Shown: positions 37,200 to 50,333, counted from the first letter of the stretch. The stretch is DNA of 64,000 nt from Cucumis sativus (GCF_000004075.3 NC_026661.2:1302001-1366000); one strand, 5' to 3'. Numbers and translations: made by a program. Notes: a model not told the origin generated them from the sequence alone.

Positions 37200-40100
37200 A
37201 TGGAGAAACATGAAGTTGCTCGTCCCATTAGCATCATTCTCGATGGAACTAATTATATTACTTGAGCCCACCAAATGAGGAGTTTTTTGATAGGTCGAAA
37301 GTTATGGCGTATCGTTACTGGAGATATCACTAAACCAGTCAAACCTACTCCTCCGATGGACACCACTGAAAATATTGATACAGACTCATCTGATGTCACT
37401 GTTCAAGAAACGACTGTAGAAACCGACAAATACATTGAACGTCTTGAGGATTGGGATAGCAAAAACCATCAGATCATCACTTGGTTGGGTAACACCTCTA
37501 TTCCAGCAATGCACACACAATTTGATGCATTTGATACGGCAAAAGAACTTGGGGATTTTCTGTCCACACGTTTTCAGTCTATTGGACTTGCTCACTATTA
37601 ACAATTGCACTCTCGACTTGTTAGTCTAAATCAGAAGGGAGGACATTCTGTGAACGAGTATCTTGCAACTCTTCAACCAATCTGGACTCAGTTAGATCAG
37701 GCAAAAATCAAACCGGATCATATTCGCCTCATCAAAGTTCTTATGGGTCTTCGCCCAGAGTATGAATCAGTCCGTGCTGCATTGTTACATCGTAACCCTC
37801 TGCCGACTCTTGATGCTGCCATTCAAGAAATCTTATTTGAGGAAAAACGCCTTGGCCTTGTTTCCTCTCTGACCTTTGATGTCGCTCTTGCAACCACCCA
37901 TTCACGATCGGCTAATGAGTCTATTTTCTGCAAAAATTGCAAACTTCATGGTCATAAGTTCGCTAATTGTCCTACTATTGAGTGCAGGTATTGCCACAAA
38001 CGAGGTCATATCTTGGACAACTGTCCCACTCGCCCACCCCGCCCTCCTGGTGCTCCATATAAACCCAAGTCCTCCACTAAATACGGTTCTCCACCTATTG
38101 TTGCTGCTGCTACCTCATCTGATATCACCACACCTCAGAATTTTCAGTTAAATGATCTTCATGACTTACTGAAACAGGTGATCTCTTCCAACTCTACTGC
38201 TCTTGTCGTCACTCCAGGTACATCTTGGCTCCTTGATTCAGCTTGTTGCAATCATATGACTGCTGACATTTCATTATTATCCTCACCTATTCATGTTCAA
38301 TCTCTTCCCTCAATTCACTCTGTGGATGGTAATCATATGTCTATCTCTCACGTTGGTACTGTTAACACACCCACCATAAAACTGTCAAACACCTATCATG
38401 TTCCAAAACTCACATTCAACCTAGCTTCTGTTGGCCAACTTTGTCATCTCGGACTAACGGTTATCTTTTCTTCTCATGGGTGCCAGGTTCAGGATTCTCA
38501 AACGGGACAAGTGATTGATACGGGACGGAAGGTGGGATGATTATTTGAGCTTACATATCTTCAGCAATCTCCTGTGTTTCCACCTATCTCTGCACCAGTC
38601 ACTGATACCACTATATATCAGTGGCACCTTCGTCTAGGTCATGCATCCTCTAATAAACTTCGTAATTTAGTTTCTACTGGTAATTTGAATAATGTCTCAA
38701 AATTCAGTCATTTTGATTGCTTAAATTGCAAACTTGCAAAACAACCTGCTTTATCATTTCCTAATTCCACCTCTCTATGTAATAAGCCTTTTGACCTTAT
38801 TCATTCTGACATTTGGGGTCCTGCTCCTTGTACTACTGTTAATGGTTATCGATACTTTGTCTTATTTATTGATGACTATTCTCGTTTTACTTGGATTTAC
38901 TTTCTTAAACATCGCTCTTCCTTATATCAAATATATGTTGATTTTGCAAATATGATTCACACACAATTCTCCAGCAAAATTAAAATCTTTCGAACTGATA
39001 ATGCGATGGAATATAAGGACTCTCACCTTCTTTCCTTCCTTGCCCAGCAAGGCACTCTGATTCAACGCTCCTGTCCTCACACCTCTCAGCAAAATGGAAG
39101 AGCTGAACGCAAACATTGTCACATTCTTGACTCTGTTCGTGCTCAACTTCTATCTGCTACTTGTCCAGAAAAATTCTGGAGCGAGGCTGCCCTCACCTCT
39201 GTCTATGTCATCAATCGTCTTCCTTAAAAAGTCACTAAAAATGTTTCTCCCTTTGAAAGACTATACGGTACTTCCCCTTCTTACTCCAATCTAAAAATTT
39301 TTGGTTGTGCATGTTTCGTATTATTACATCCTCATGAACATACCAAACTTGAACCACGTGCACGTCTATGTTGCTTCTTGGGTTATGGTACTGAACATAA
39401 AGGATTTCGTTGTTGGGACCCCATCTCTCAACGATTACGTATATCTCGTCATGTCACCTTTTGGGAACATCGTATGTTTTCTAGTCTTTCTTCATTCCAT
39501 GAATCTCTTTCAAGTTCTCACCCATTCTTCACCGATCCTTCTATTGACCTTTTTCCCTCACTTGACTCAACACCTGACACTACACCTTGCCTGTTACCTA
39601 TACCTGAGCCCACTCAATCAGACCATATTTCTGCACTCCCGGATCTTCCATCTGCCCCTCTTGAGGAACCTGAATCTGCACTGATCCGACGATCTACACG
39701 GATAAGAGAAATTCCCTCTCATCTTAAAGATTATCATTGTTTCTCCACTATCATGTCTTTAGTTGAACCTTCCTCGTATAAGGAAGCCAGCACTAACCCA
39801 TTATGGCAGCAAGCAATGAATGAAGAACTTCAAGCCTTAGAAAAGACTCATACTTGGGAGTATGTGGACTTACCTCTTGGAAAGAAACCTATTGGCTGTA
39901 AATGGATATTTAAAATCAAAACGCACTCTGATGGCTCTATTGAACGATACAAAGCACGACTTGTAGCCAAATGTTACTCTCAAGAATATGGCATTGATTA
40001 TGAAGAAACGTTTGCTCCAGTAGCTCGAATGAGGTCTGTTCGTAGTGTTTTAGCCATTGCAACTGCAAAACAGTGGCCCCTCTTACAAATGGATGTTAAA

Positions 40101-41294
40101 AATGCATTTCTCAATGGAACTCTATCTGAAGAAGTCTATATGAAACCACCACCTGGTACTACTCCGCCACATCGGAAAGTATGTCTTCTTCGACGAGCTC
40201 TTTATGGTCTCAAACAGGCTCCTCGAGCCTGGTTTGCAACTTTTAGCTCAACTATTACTCAACTTGGGTTCACTTCCAACCCTCATGATTCAGCCTTGTT
40301 CACCCGCCAGACACCTAATGGTATTGTACTCATTCTTTTATATGTTGATGACATGATTATTACAGGCGATGACCCTCAAGCTATATCTGAATTGCAATGC
40401 TACCTGGGAAAGCACTTTGAGATGAAGGATTTAGGACCTCTCAGTTATTTCTTTGGCCTTGAGATCACCTCCGTGTCTGATGGTTATTACTTATCTCAAG
40501 CTAAATATGCTTCTGACCTACTCAGTCGATCTGGTATTACTGATTCTACAACATCCTCAACACCTCTGGATCCAAATGTTCGACTTACTCCTTTTGATGG
40601 TGTTCCCCTTGACGATCCTACTTTGTACCGGCAACTTGTTGGTAGCTTTATTTACTTAACTGTAACTCGCCCTGATATTGCGTTCGCAGTTCACATAGTT
40701 AGTCAATTCATGGCCGCTCCTCGTACTATTCATTTCACTGCTGTCCTGCGGATTCTTCGCTACATTAAAGGCACTTTGGGTCATGGTCTCCACTTCTCCT
40801 CACAGTCTTCTCTGGTTCTCTCTGGATTCTCTGATGCTGATTGGGCAGGAGATCCTTCTGATAGAAGATCCACTACTGACTATTGTTTTTATTTAGGTGA
40901 TGCTCTTATCTCCTGGCACAGCAAGAAACAATCTGTTGTTTCCTAGTCTAGCACTGAGTTTGAATATTGTGCTCTAGCTGATGCCACTTTAGAATTATTA
41001 TGGCTTCGTTGGCTACTTACTGATATGGGAGCCCTACAGACATCATCTACTACTCTCCATTGTGATAACCGCAGTGCCATTCAGATTGCACACAATGATG
41101 TATTTCATGAACGAACAAAGCACATAGAGAATGATTGTCATTTTGTCCGTCATCGTCTTCAAAGCAACACTCTCCATCTTCAATCTATCTCTACCATTGA
41201 TCAACCTGCAGATATCTTCACCAAAGCTCTCCATTCTCCTCGTTTCACTCTATTACTTCACAAACTCAAGGTGGTTTCTACTCTACCAACTTGA
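37200..41294 (+). pseudogene. Copia gag-pol polyprotein, broken by five stop codons
   Basis: One reading frame from ATG 37200 to the final stop at 41292-41294, with in-frame stops at 37263 (TGA), 37599 (TAA), 38538 (TGA), 39225 (TAA) and 40944 (TAG) and no frameshift. Domains in order: gag; two CCHC zinc knuckles (37929-38025, CKNC and CRYC); aspartic protease with WLLDSACCNHMT (about 38226); the integrase HHCC region and catalytic core with HSDIWGP (38802), FRTDN (about 38988) and GRAERKH (about 39096); reverse transcriptase with YVDDMII (about 40341); and RNase H with DADWAGD (about 40833) and KHIENDCHF (about 41118). Catalytic motifs look intact, so decay is by nonsense changes only. The protease has alanine after DS instead of the commoner glycine. 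No envelope gene is present. Confidence 0.92.
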
Positions 41295-41307
41295 GTTTGA
41301 GGGAGGG
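41291..41307 (+). other. Polypurine tract of the Copia element
   Basis: ttgagtttgagggaggg ends exactly at the start of the 3' LTR. It is the expected plus-strand primer site and overlaps the end of the polyprotein frame. Confidence 0.75.
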
Positions 41308-41510
41308 TATCACCGTAATTAGGGTCATTTAGCAATAATCTATCATCGTAATTAAGGTCACTTAGAAATAATCTAGGAATACATTATTGTAATTAGAATA
41401 TATTGATCCTTTCCTTATAGGTTGTCCAATTAAGTGTATATGTACCATTGTATTCATTATTTTATAAAACAAATCAATAAGATCTAGAATATTCCTCATA
41501 ATATTCATAA
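41308..41510 (+). repeat. 3' LTR of the Copia element
   Basis: 203 bases from tatcaccgtaatt to atattcataa, colinear with the 5' LTR with no length change. It supplies the right boundary of the element. Confidence 0.9.
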
Positions 41511-42368
41511 GAATCCAAGGGAAAGTTTCTTTTTTAGGTGAAAATGCCTACAAGAAAAATATATATATTTGTATGACTTAACAATGGATGAAAGCTTTTG
41601 AGGATATATGGTGGAGAAATTGTCAAATAATCCTCCTTTTTAGTTTCATCCTTCACAACGAGTGCACCTATTCAAAACTCGTTAAAATAGTTTTTCTCGA
41701 CTCTTTCCGATCAAGATCAACATGAGAGTTTTGAATAAAAAATTAATTAACCTTTTTCTTAACATCTAAACTATTGTTTTTATTTTCTTTTTTGAGTTTC
41801 TTAGTGGATTCTCGACAAGACAAAGATGGAGACCCTATATCTTTCTCAAATCATATCTAATATTTTCCAAAATTTAATTAACTTGTAGAAACGATCCAAT
41901 CACCCTACATCCATTTGGAAACATAGTCGATAAATTTAATTATTTGGACGTTTATATAATTATCGAAATAAAAGTTGAGTATAAGATTTCAAAATTTGGA
42001 GAAAATTAGAAAATATTTGGAAAAATATGTACTATATAATCGGTGTTCATCTTGATCGGTCAAGATTTTCACTAAGAAATTAAACTTAAAAAATCGATAG
42101 TTTGAATGTAAAATAAAAAAGAGCGTATTTTTCATTTGAATCTTGATGATTGATCTAATCCAAAAGGGTGTTTCAATAAATTATCTAAAAATGTCATAGT
42201 TGTCAAAAATAATTTATTTTGAAAAATTTGTTTATGACAATTGCAAAAGTTATTTTGTGTAATGAAGAAATCACCGCTCATTTATAATTATCAGTAGTGC
42301 ATATAGGGATATATGTATACACACAAACACAATGCAATCAGTTCTTATGAAATTTCTAAACATCGATC
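41511..42368. other. Intergenic DNA after the Copia element
   Basis: AT-rich. No gene or named repeat is recognised. Confidence 0.5.
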
Positions 42369-42512
42369 AATTTCCCACAAACTTATTGGAGTTTTCGAGA
42401 TCTAGATAATCATAGTTATGAGTTGGTTATTTTTTTTTATGAATTTCCCACAAACTTATTGGGGTTTTCGAGATCTAGATAATCATAGTTATGAGTTGGT
42501 TATTTTTTTTAA
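42369..42512. repeat. Tandem duplication with a 73-base period beside a LINE insertion
   Basis: Copy 1 starts at 42369 and copy 2 at 42442. Both read aatttcccacaaacttattgg, then gttttcgagatctagataat, catagttatgagttggttat and a T run. They differ at one base (ggagtt against ggggtt) and in the length of the T run. Copy 2 ends in the left target duplication of the LINE tail at 42490. Confidence 0.85.
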
Positions 42513-42952
42513 AAGAGATATAAATGGGTCAGCAGGTGCCCCAGAATGTCTCCACAACGTGGATACCCCTGGAGCACCCTCATTCCCGCTTCATTAAAAT
42601 AGGAATATGATTACAAGAAGCAAGAAGCATACAAAAAGGGCTAGAGAAAAGCCCACAGACCCAACAAGAAATCCAAATCAAAAGACTAGTCGAAAGCGTT
42701 TAAATTCAACGCAATAGAACTTGGGGGATAATTTGAGAAGTGTTTGGATCTACTAGTCCAAAATCCCGTGAGAACTTTAATATCTTCCCATAGATCAATT
42801 GGCCACTTCTCCTTGTCGTTGAACGTTCTATTATTTCTTTCCAGCCAAATGTTCCATAGAGAGATTGTCACCGAGTTGAATAATATGATCACCTTTTTGT
42901 TCCTTTTTTTCAATTTACAAACATCAATGCATAGAGCTATGAGTTGGTTATT
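42490..42952 (-). mobile_element. 5'-truncated LINE 3' end with exact 15-bp target duplication
   Basis: tatgagttggttatt occurs at 42490-42504 and again, exactly, at 42938-42952. The body starts with a T run, the poly(A) tail of a minus-strand copy. On the minus strand 42913-42686 is open for 75 codons and includes LWNIWLERNNRTFNDKEK and TGFWTSRSKHFSNYPP, the C-terminal tail region of plant L1-type LINE ORF2. It is the best preserved of the three related fragments in the window (with 8.1 and 11.9 kb). Endonuclease and reverse transcriptase are absent, so it is dead on arrival. Confidence 0.88.
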
Positions 42953-45326
42953 AGTCTTATAATTACTAGTTTATATAGTATATATACGTATAGGCTGACA
43001 CGGTTTCCATTTTGGTTTTAATTCTAGACTAAGAAAACTTGAGGATCGAGTCACATGTTAATCATAACAGTTACCTCAAATAATTAATTTTAGGCTAAAT
43101 TATATATTAAGAAAATGTTATTGAACTTTACCCAGAGTGGTTATGAACTTTCAAAAGTTTTTGCAAATATGGATGAGCATTGGTTGGCCGAAGTTGGTTT
43201 ACAATTAAACTGTCACTGAATCAACTATATGCTTAGTTTAGTAAATGTTCAAATCGATCTTGATCATGAAGAAGTACAAATACACCATTCGTTTGAACAT
43301 TTATTAAATTGATCATATATAATTGTAAATGTTTTATTTAATGATGGAAAACTGATTTTGCCATTTTCTTTGTGTGTATAAAAGTTCACTAATTTTGATT
43401 TTCAATTTTTGAAAAATTCTTTACTCTTTATTTTGAAAAAAAATATAGTTTTGATTTTAAGAGTAATTTTGGACCAAATGGTATAATTGACACGTACAAA
43501 TCACAAAATTAAGAAGATACATGATATAGATTGAAAATGACAACTAAAGGCCGAAGTGAATCTAGGAAAAGGAAGTTGACTTGAGTCAATTAAGCTCAAA
43601 CCACCAGCATAGGCCAACGTTGATGTCGAGGCTGAGCCTTGACAAGGCATGTTTTACGTATGGCCTAACTTAAAGTAACACTTTAAGCCCAAGATATATA
43701 TAGTCTGATGAATGACCTAATTATCCCAAGGTAACTGATCTAAAGATTTCGTCACCTAAATCCATGTCAAATATTTAACTAAATTATGCACCAATAGAGC
43801 TAGTCCAAGTGGTAAGTAACTAGTTACTCGATAGTTCAATTCTAACTAGTTGATTAGGACAATACTTAAAAGGAGTTTTGCTAGCAAGCTAATCCAACCT
43901 ATAGCTTCATATAATATATCATGCAACCTAGAGAATTACATAACAATTCACAGCAACATCATGCTGTTCCAATCCCACAATATAATATGAATTATAAACG
44001 TTATATTCAGAATTGAAAACTCAATAATAAAACAAATGAGTTGAAACCATCACAAAAGTCAAGAATACAATAAAATCCTAAGAACTTGAACTAGATAAGA
44101 GTACCTTAGCCTCATACACATGCGCTAGATGATGAAGATATATACACAAGAATTATAATAGATCGAAAGAACTCATAAAATATAGATAAAACTTATGAAG
44201 ATATATCGACTGAAATTGGATAAACTTTGACCCGATGGCAACAAATAGTATATTTATAAAATGGGATGCGATGATGAAGGAGGGACATGTGCGGAGTATA
44301 TGTTGCCACAACTCTGCAAGGTAAGAGCCTAATTGGCTTCTTTTGATCATCTATTTACCTCGATTGATATTGTTTGACTCTTTATTTGCGCAATTAAACT
44401 CCAAATTGACATCAACACGTTGATTTTTACCATCGACTTGCTCAAAACCTATAACATAGTCAAATAAGATTGTAAAAGCATGGAACAAGTTTGAACTAAG
44501 CGAATCTATAATCAACATAGTTACTAATAACATATTTTTGGTGCTATCAAATAACTTGGAAACCCTAGTACACTTTCTTTATAAATACAACATTATAACT
44601 TCATATGAGATTAAACTTTAATTTGACTCTAAAACTCTCTCTAGCTTACATACTTTCTCACTTTTCAAATAAACTCATTGTTGGTGTTACATAAGGATCA
44701 CGTGTGCGTCTACTCCTATCCAAAATTTGGCATCAACCCTTTATATTTTAGCTAAAATGAGATTTTAGACGTAAGAAAAATTATTTTAAATGACAAAACT
44801 ACTAAAAAATATTTACTACAAAGATATAACTAAATGTCATAGTTTATCTGCGATATACCCTATCTATACCTATCAGCTACTATCTAATTTTTGATGAACA
44901 CAAAAAGTAATCTATCATGATCTATCACAGACAGATCGACGATAACATTTAACTATTTTTATTAATATTTTACTTCATTTTATTATATTTGAAAATAATC
45001 GTCCTATATTTGTTGGGGTTTTTCTTTTCTATCTTATTTTTCAAATTTTATTAGTTGCGTGGTTTATTTCAACAAGCTATATATTAGAAAAAATGTTGAT
45101 TTGTTTTGCATTTAATTATGAGTACTCATTGATCTATTTTTCAAAATTTTGCTATTAAATTTACTCATCTAAATTGTTATCCAAAATAATTCATCCCTAA
45201 AGGCCTTAAGTAGTTGGGCTGGCCCAAGTAAAATTGGTATCAAGATTGTGAATTTTGAGCCGTAGGTATCCCACCATATCCTTTAGGTTAATTAGAATGG
45301 ATACAATTTCATAAACAAAATTAAGA
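42953..45326. other. Intergenic DNA, 43.0-45.3 kb
   Basis: No gene seen. At about 43797-43860 a stretch reads agctagtccaagtggtaag and, 30 bases on, atagttcaattctaac. These resemble tRNA-type A and B promoter boxes, so a decayed SINE is possible but weakly supported. Positions 44830-44960 carry degenerate ctatcat/gatctatcac words like the palindromic element that follows. Confidence 0.4.
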
Positions 45327-45520
45327 ATATAGCAACCTTTCAAAAAAAATTGTAAATATAACAAAACTATTGTTAATAGATTTGTATCACTGATAGACTC
45401 GTATGATCTATCAATGATATACAAATTTTTACAACATGGTCTATCAGTGATAGACACTATCATTGATAGAATTTTTGACAAATTTTGTTATATTTGCAAT
45501 TTTTTTAACATATTGCTATA
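45327..45520. repeat. Small palindromic (MITE-like) element
   Basis: The left end contains aaattgtaaatataacaaaa (to 45366) and the right end its reverse complement, ttttgttatatttgcaattt (from 45483), with one mismatch. The match continues outward to tatagcaa on both sides, giving terminal inverted repeats of about 40 bases with a small mismatched patch. The middle contains gtctatcagtgatagacact, itself palindromic. The element is about 195 bases and non-coding. A partial relative lies at about 45700-45830. No clear target duplication was found. Confidence 0.65.
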
Positions 45521-48500
45521 TACTTAATTATTATGAATTTAATTGCTAAATTTGCAACTATCCTTATAATTTAATGAAAATTTACGTAAAAAATATATGG
45601 ATAGGTTGAACTTTAATTAAATTTTTAGTTATTTATTTTGGATTTGGATTAAAATTCAGGATAAATCGTAAATAATTTGCAAATTCTTTTTATTTTTTAA
45701 AATTAAGACCTTTATCATTGATAAACTCGGACAAATTTGGCTATATTTACAATTTTTAAAAAATGTTGTTATACATATTACATATCATTATTTTAAATCC
45801 AATTGCTATATTTGCAACTATGTCATTGTATAATTTATTATATTTTCAAAATTTTCAAATCTATTTTTAAGAAGGTAAAATTTATTTACAAATCCTTTAA
45901 ATTAATTAATAGGCTTTTAATATTAAATTTAATTCAGAAAGTGATTAATTATTATGTGAAAATTGGAGATTAAGAAGTATATATTTAAAATCTAATGATT
46001 AAATTGACATAAAACTTAAATCTATGATATTTTAGATCAGAAAAAACGAAAATTAAAATAGAATTTGAAATTTAAGAATAAAAAAATCAAATTTATAAAA
46101 ACAAATTTGTAAAATATTTATGTAACAAAATAAAAATGCTTATGAAACTCACTATTTTTTTAAAAAAAATTCAGGTTTACCTTTCATTTTCATCGTCTTT
46201 CTTCTCCTCTTCTTATGTTTTTTTTATTTCCATTGTTTTTCTCCCTTTTTCTTCTGCAAATTTGCTTTTAATTTTTTTTCAATTGTTATTTGGTTACCAA
46301 ATATAAAATATCTATTTATTTAAACTGTTATTTGGTTGTTACAAATATAAAAATCGTGAAAAAAAATGATTTGGATATTGAATAGCCAAATCTAAATTAA
46401 CTATTCTATACTAAAAATAGTCAAATATAGTGGACTAAAATTTTTTTAAAAAATTGTTTAGGTTTGGGTAGTCAAATTCAGACGATCAAATGTAAATGAT
46501 CGTGCATCAAACCTAAACAATCGTGTACCAAAATAATCTTTAAAAAAATCGTTGAGATTTAGCTATCCAAATTTAAATAATCTTGTAATAAATCTAAACA
46601 CGAGTATCAATAAATATTTAAAAAAATCGTTTAGATTAGCTATCCAAATTTAAACGATAAAATCTAAAAACAGAAATAGCCAAATATAAATCATCCCGTT
46701 CCATATAATCTTGAAAACGAAATCTAAATGACCTTTAGTCGAACCTTAACAATTGTTTATTAAATATATTAATGCTGTTAAGTGTTAATTAATGACTGAA
46801 CATTTTTTTTTGTATTTTTCATTGTTGGCGTGTGATTTTTTGTATTTTTCGAAGTTGTTTAAATATTTTAGCTTATAGTTTTTCATATTTTTGAAAACAT
46901 GCATGTAAAAACGACAACTTTCAATTTAAAAACAAAATAAGGAGGATACAAAAAGTAATTTTCCCATAAATAAAATGGGAAACAAAATGCAAAAGTGAAC
47001 CGTATCGTTTACTTTGATTGATAAGAAAGACTCTTTGTTGTATTATTACAAAAAGACTTCCAAGTCAAATAATCATTCATTTTTCCTTTCTTTCTTTCTT
47101 TCTTTCTTTTATTTATTTATTATTATTATTATTATCATCTTCTCCTCTTTTTTCTTTTCTTAATAAAATAATATGATGGATTATTCTCGAGTAATTATCG
47201 GAAATAACACATGTTTTCATAATTATATAAAACTTCATTTTTAAAGATATGTTCGATTCGTAAAAGTTGTTTTTGAATTTTGTGATTCTAAATAGTGTAA
47301 CTTATGTAATAGCAATGTTATTTAAAAATGTATAGTGATGAAAATATTTTAGAAATATAGTATGTCGAGTTATTGACTCAATTCATTTTATTAAAAACAA
47401 TTCAAATATAGATAATGTAATATTATACTATTTTTAACCAAAAAAACATGTTCATAATTAAATTGGTAATGGTTTATAGAGAACTGATGTTATTTATTAG
47501 AATATACTATCGAACACATATTTGAAAACATGAAATACAACTTTATTTTCATATACAATTTTGTGTTTTTGTGATCTCGATCATGCTCGAATAGCCACAG
47601 AAAGCATAAAAATAAATTAATTAAAAACGTGGTATTTTGAAAATAAAATATATTGTGTACTATTTTTAGCCATTGCCGTTTGTTTGTTTTGCTATTGGAA
47701 AATTATCGGAAATATCAAAGTGAAGTTTTCATCTAAAAACATTAGAAAAACTTGGTATGATTGAAAGATTTATTGAAAATTTAACATTTTCAATGTTATC
47801 GATTGACTTGGCTTTCTCATCTAAATTTGATTTAGAATTAAGAAATAGAATTTGGTTTGTTTATATTGGTGAAGACTAACATGAGATTCTAAAATTTTAA
47901 TCTTCTCAAAATTTTTCCTATATTACAAAATTTCACACATCTAAATTCAATCATATCGTTTTTGTAAACGACATCTAAGTCACCACAATTTCACTTGTTC
48001 GAAAAAATTATGTGAATCTAGATGTTAATCTTGAACTTTTTCGATGAATCTAGGGCATATTTAACACCAAAATTCCATATGTTTGATCTTGTTCGGTGAA
48101 ATCTCGAACAAGATTAACACCAAAATTCGATATATATTTCAAACCTTATCCAATTTTGCACAACATTTGATTTTTTCCAAACTTCAAAAATGTTGAACCA
48201 ATTTGAAAAATCTATTTTGATAATCGAAAAACACACTTGAAATGTTGTAAATTCATGTAATTTTTCAAATAAAATTTTGATAGAGATAAGATTTAGCATA
48301 AAATTCACAACGGTTACATAAAAAAATTAGCAAATCTCGATGGTAGCATGAAAGGATTGATGTACCAAGAAGATCCAAAACAATTTTTTTTAAAAAAACT
48401 AAATCTCACTAAACAGACAAAATAGTATTTGAAGCACTGTTCGAGAAGTATACTAATTTTTTATGGTCAAAAGCTGATGCATTATTCCTGAAAATTTTCC

Positions 48501-50200
48501 TTCGCTATTCTATTGTTTTTTCTTAATTTTTCCTCTCTTCCTAATATGAAGTCATTTTCTCTTCAAGACTTGGTCCAATTCATTAAAAAATTCCAGGCTA
48601 GCTACTAATTAATTGGACTACAACTGTTGCTTTCTTCTTCTTCTTCTTCTTCTTCTTCCTTCTTCTTCTTTTCAGTAACAACAAAATTGAATTCAATAAT
48701 TTTCTAATTTCTTTTGTTTAGCAGCCTTTTATTATAATACCAAACTGACATCTAGTTCATTATGATCAATTTAAAAGTAATATGGTATTAGACCCCTTTT
48801 TTTCTTAGTGATCAATTTAAAACCATTTACAATGTAAAAGGGAAGAAAATTCCATCTCATATACAACAGAAATTCTTCTTATATTGCCTATCAGCTTACC
48901 AGGGGGAAATATTTCAACCATATAAAATAATACACCATTTAGGCTTGAGCTTTAATTTACCACTTAGATATGGTTTTATATTAACATATTTATACACTTA
49001 ACCAACATTTGTTGGAATTAATGAGCTGCTGATCATATTTGCTTCATGACACAATTTGGTGGAATCTCCACAATATGTGTTGAGATTGCTTTCAATTCGA
49101 AGTCAAAAGTGTAACAGTAAGTTCACTTTTATATATTAGTTGAATTAATTCATGTTTAGCATGGAATGGAGAACGACTCAAAAGATCGATTTAGACCCCA
49201 TAAGAAAACAAGCAACATGAACGAACTATTTTCAGTTCAACCATAAAATAAAGATCATATGGGAAATTATCTAGGCTTGTTTTTCCAAGGAGAGAAAATA
49301 ATAGACATTCCTCTAAGAGTTGGGATTCCAAGAACATAATCCAGCAAAGACCAAATTTCAAAAGACTGGTTCAAAAGAAGATTGAAGAGACTCAAGACTT
49401 CATGACAATGATCTCTCTTTTAATTTTTCTGCCCTTTGAAATTTGAAACTCCTATGTTCTTCCTATTCCTCTCATCAACAAAATCAACTTTTAGTTTCGT
49501 TTACCTTTAGGAACAATAGTGAAGTGTATAGTAATGGATTTAAAAAAAATGTAAAGATTGCAAAATTCTATTAGTAGATACTTAATAGACTCGATTGTTT
49601 CGATGGTTGATACTCTCATATTAATGATAACTTTAAAAGCTAGACATACTTAAATTTTTGCATTGTGTTATATATATTTGTAGTTAGAATTTCTCTTAAA
49701 TCTACTACGTATATATGCCAGTTGAGTTGAGTTCATGTTGACAATTATTTATATATTTTCTATCTTTATTTCCTTTATTTTAGTACTTTTCATTTGTTGA
49801 TTTCATGCTTGGAAGAGTGATTGTTATAATTGGAACCACACCAACTCTCTATAGTTGGGAAATGGAAACTTACACTGAAAATTCCCACCAACAATTTCCA
49901 AGTAATGTAAAAGCATATAAAATAAAAAATAAAAAAGTTTGGCAAAAGACCAAAGAGCCCAAATTTGATGAATTAATGAGAAGAAGCCGTGTGGGGCCTA
50001 CTTTAAAATTTGTCTCTCTTTTTCTTTTTCTTCCTTTTTTTTTCTTTTTTGTTGCCAAGTGGGCAGTGGCCACATACATAAATAACTCATTCTCTTTTCC
50101 TAAAAGTTTCTTGACTAAGTCTCAAGTCGTCTTTAAACACAGCCAAAAGCTTTAACAAATGTCACTGAGATTCTAGATTCTACCAATCTTTAACTTAGCT
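45521..50200. other. Intergenic DNA before the NAC gene
   Basis: AT-rich, no supportable gene. It contains a decayed half-copy of the palindromic repeat (45700-45830), a TTTC run (about 47086-47108), an ATT run (about 47110-47136) and a (CTT)n microsatellite (48634-48670). The 116-codon open frame at 49805-50155 has no recognisable domain and lies in the NAC promoter region. Confidence 0.5.
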
Positions 50201-50207
50201 TATAAAT
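50201..50207 (+). promoter_or_regulatory. Possible TATA box of the NAC gene
   Basis: tataaat, 133 bases before the ATG at 50334. It is the only good candidate in the expected range; support is position and sequence only. Confidence 0.35.
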
Positions 50208-50333
50208 GTCTTTCATTAGCCTCACTATCTTGATGGCCCAGTATTATCTTCACAACCCTTTCTAATAAAGCAACCAAAAACGCTGCTTCATACTTAACCA
50301 AACTGTTGTTTTTTAAGCTCTACAATAAGTGAA

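Larger units (their letters stand above)
36287..41515 (+). mobile_element. Full-length Ty1/Copia LTR retrotransposon
   Basis: A complete element, 36292-41510, with two 203-bp LTRs. Candidate 5-bp flanks are gtatc (36287-36291) and gaatc (41511-41515), one mismatch apart. Its order is LTR, primer-binding site, GC-rich leader with tandem repeats, gag, protease, integrase, reverse transcriptase, RNase H, purine tract, LTR. Integrase before reverse transcriptase is the Copia order. The LTRs differ at about six of 203 positions by eye (about 3 percent), so the insertion is fairly young. The polyprotein is broken by stop codons, so it could move only with help from another copy. The insertion lies in intergenic DNA and breaks no recognised gene. 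Confidence 0.93.

Noticed and set aside
36604-37274. Minus-strand open frames of 92 and 155 codons
   Set aside because: They run antisense over the tandem repeats of the Copia leader and the start of gag; the repeated HGRG/RQEVAAG-like words are a by-product of the 64-base DNA repeat.
49805-50155. 116-codon open frame before the NAC gene
   Set aside because: No domain, T-run-encoded phenylalanines, and it lies in the NAC promoter region.
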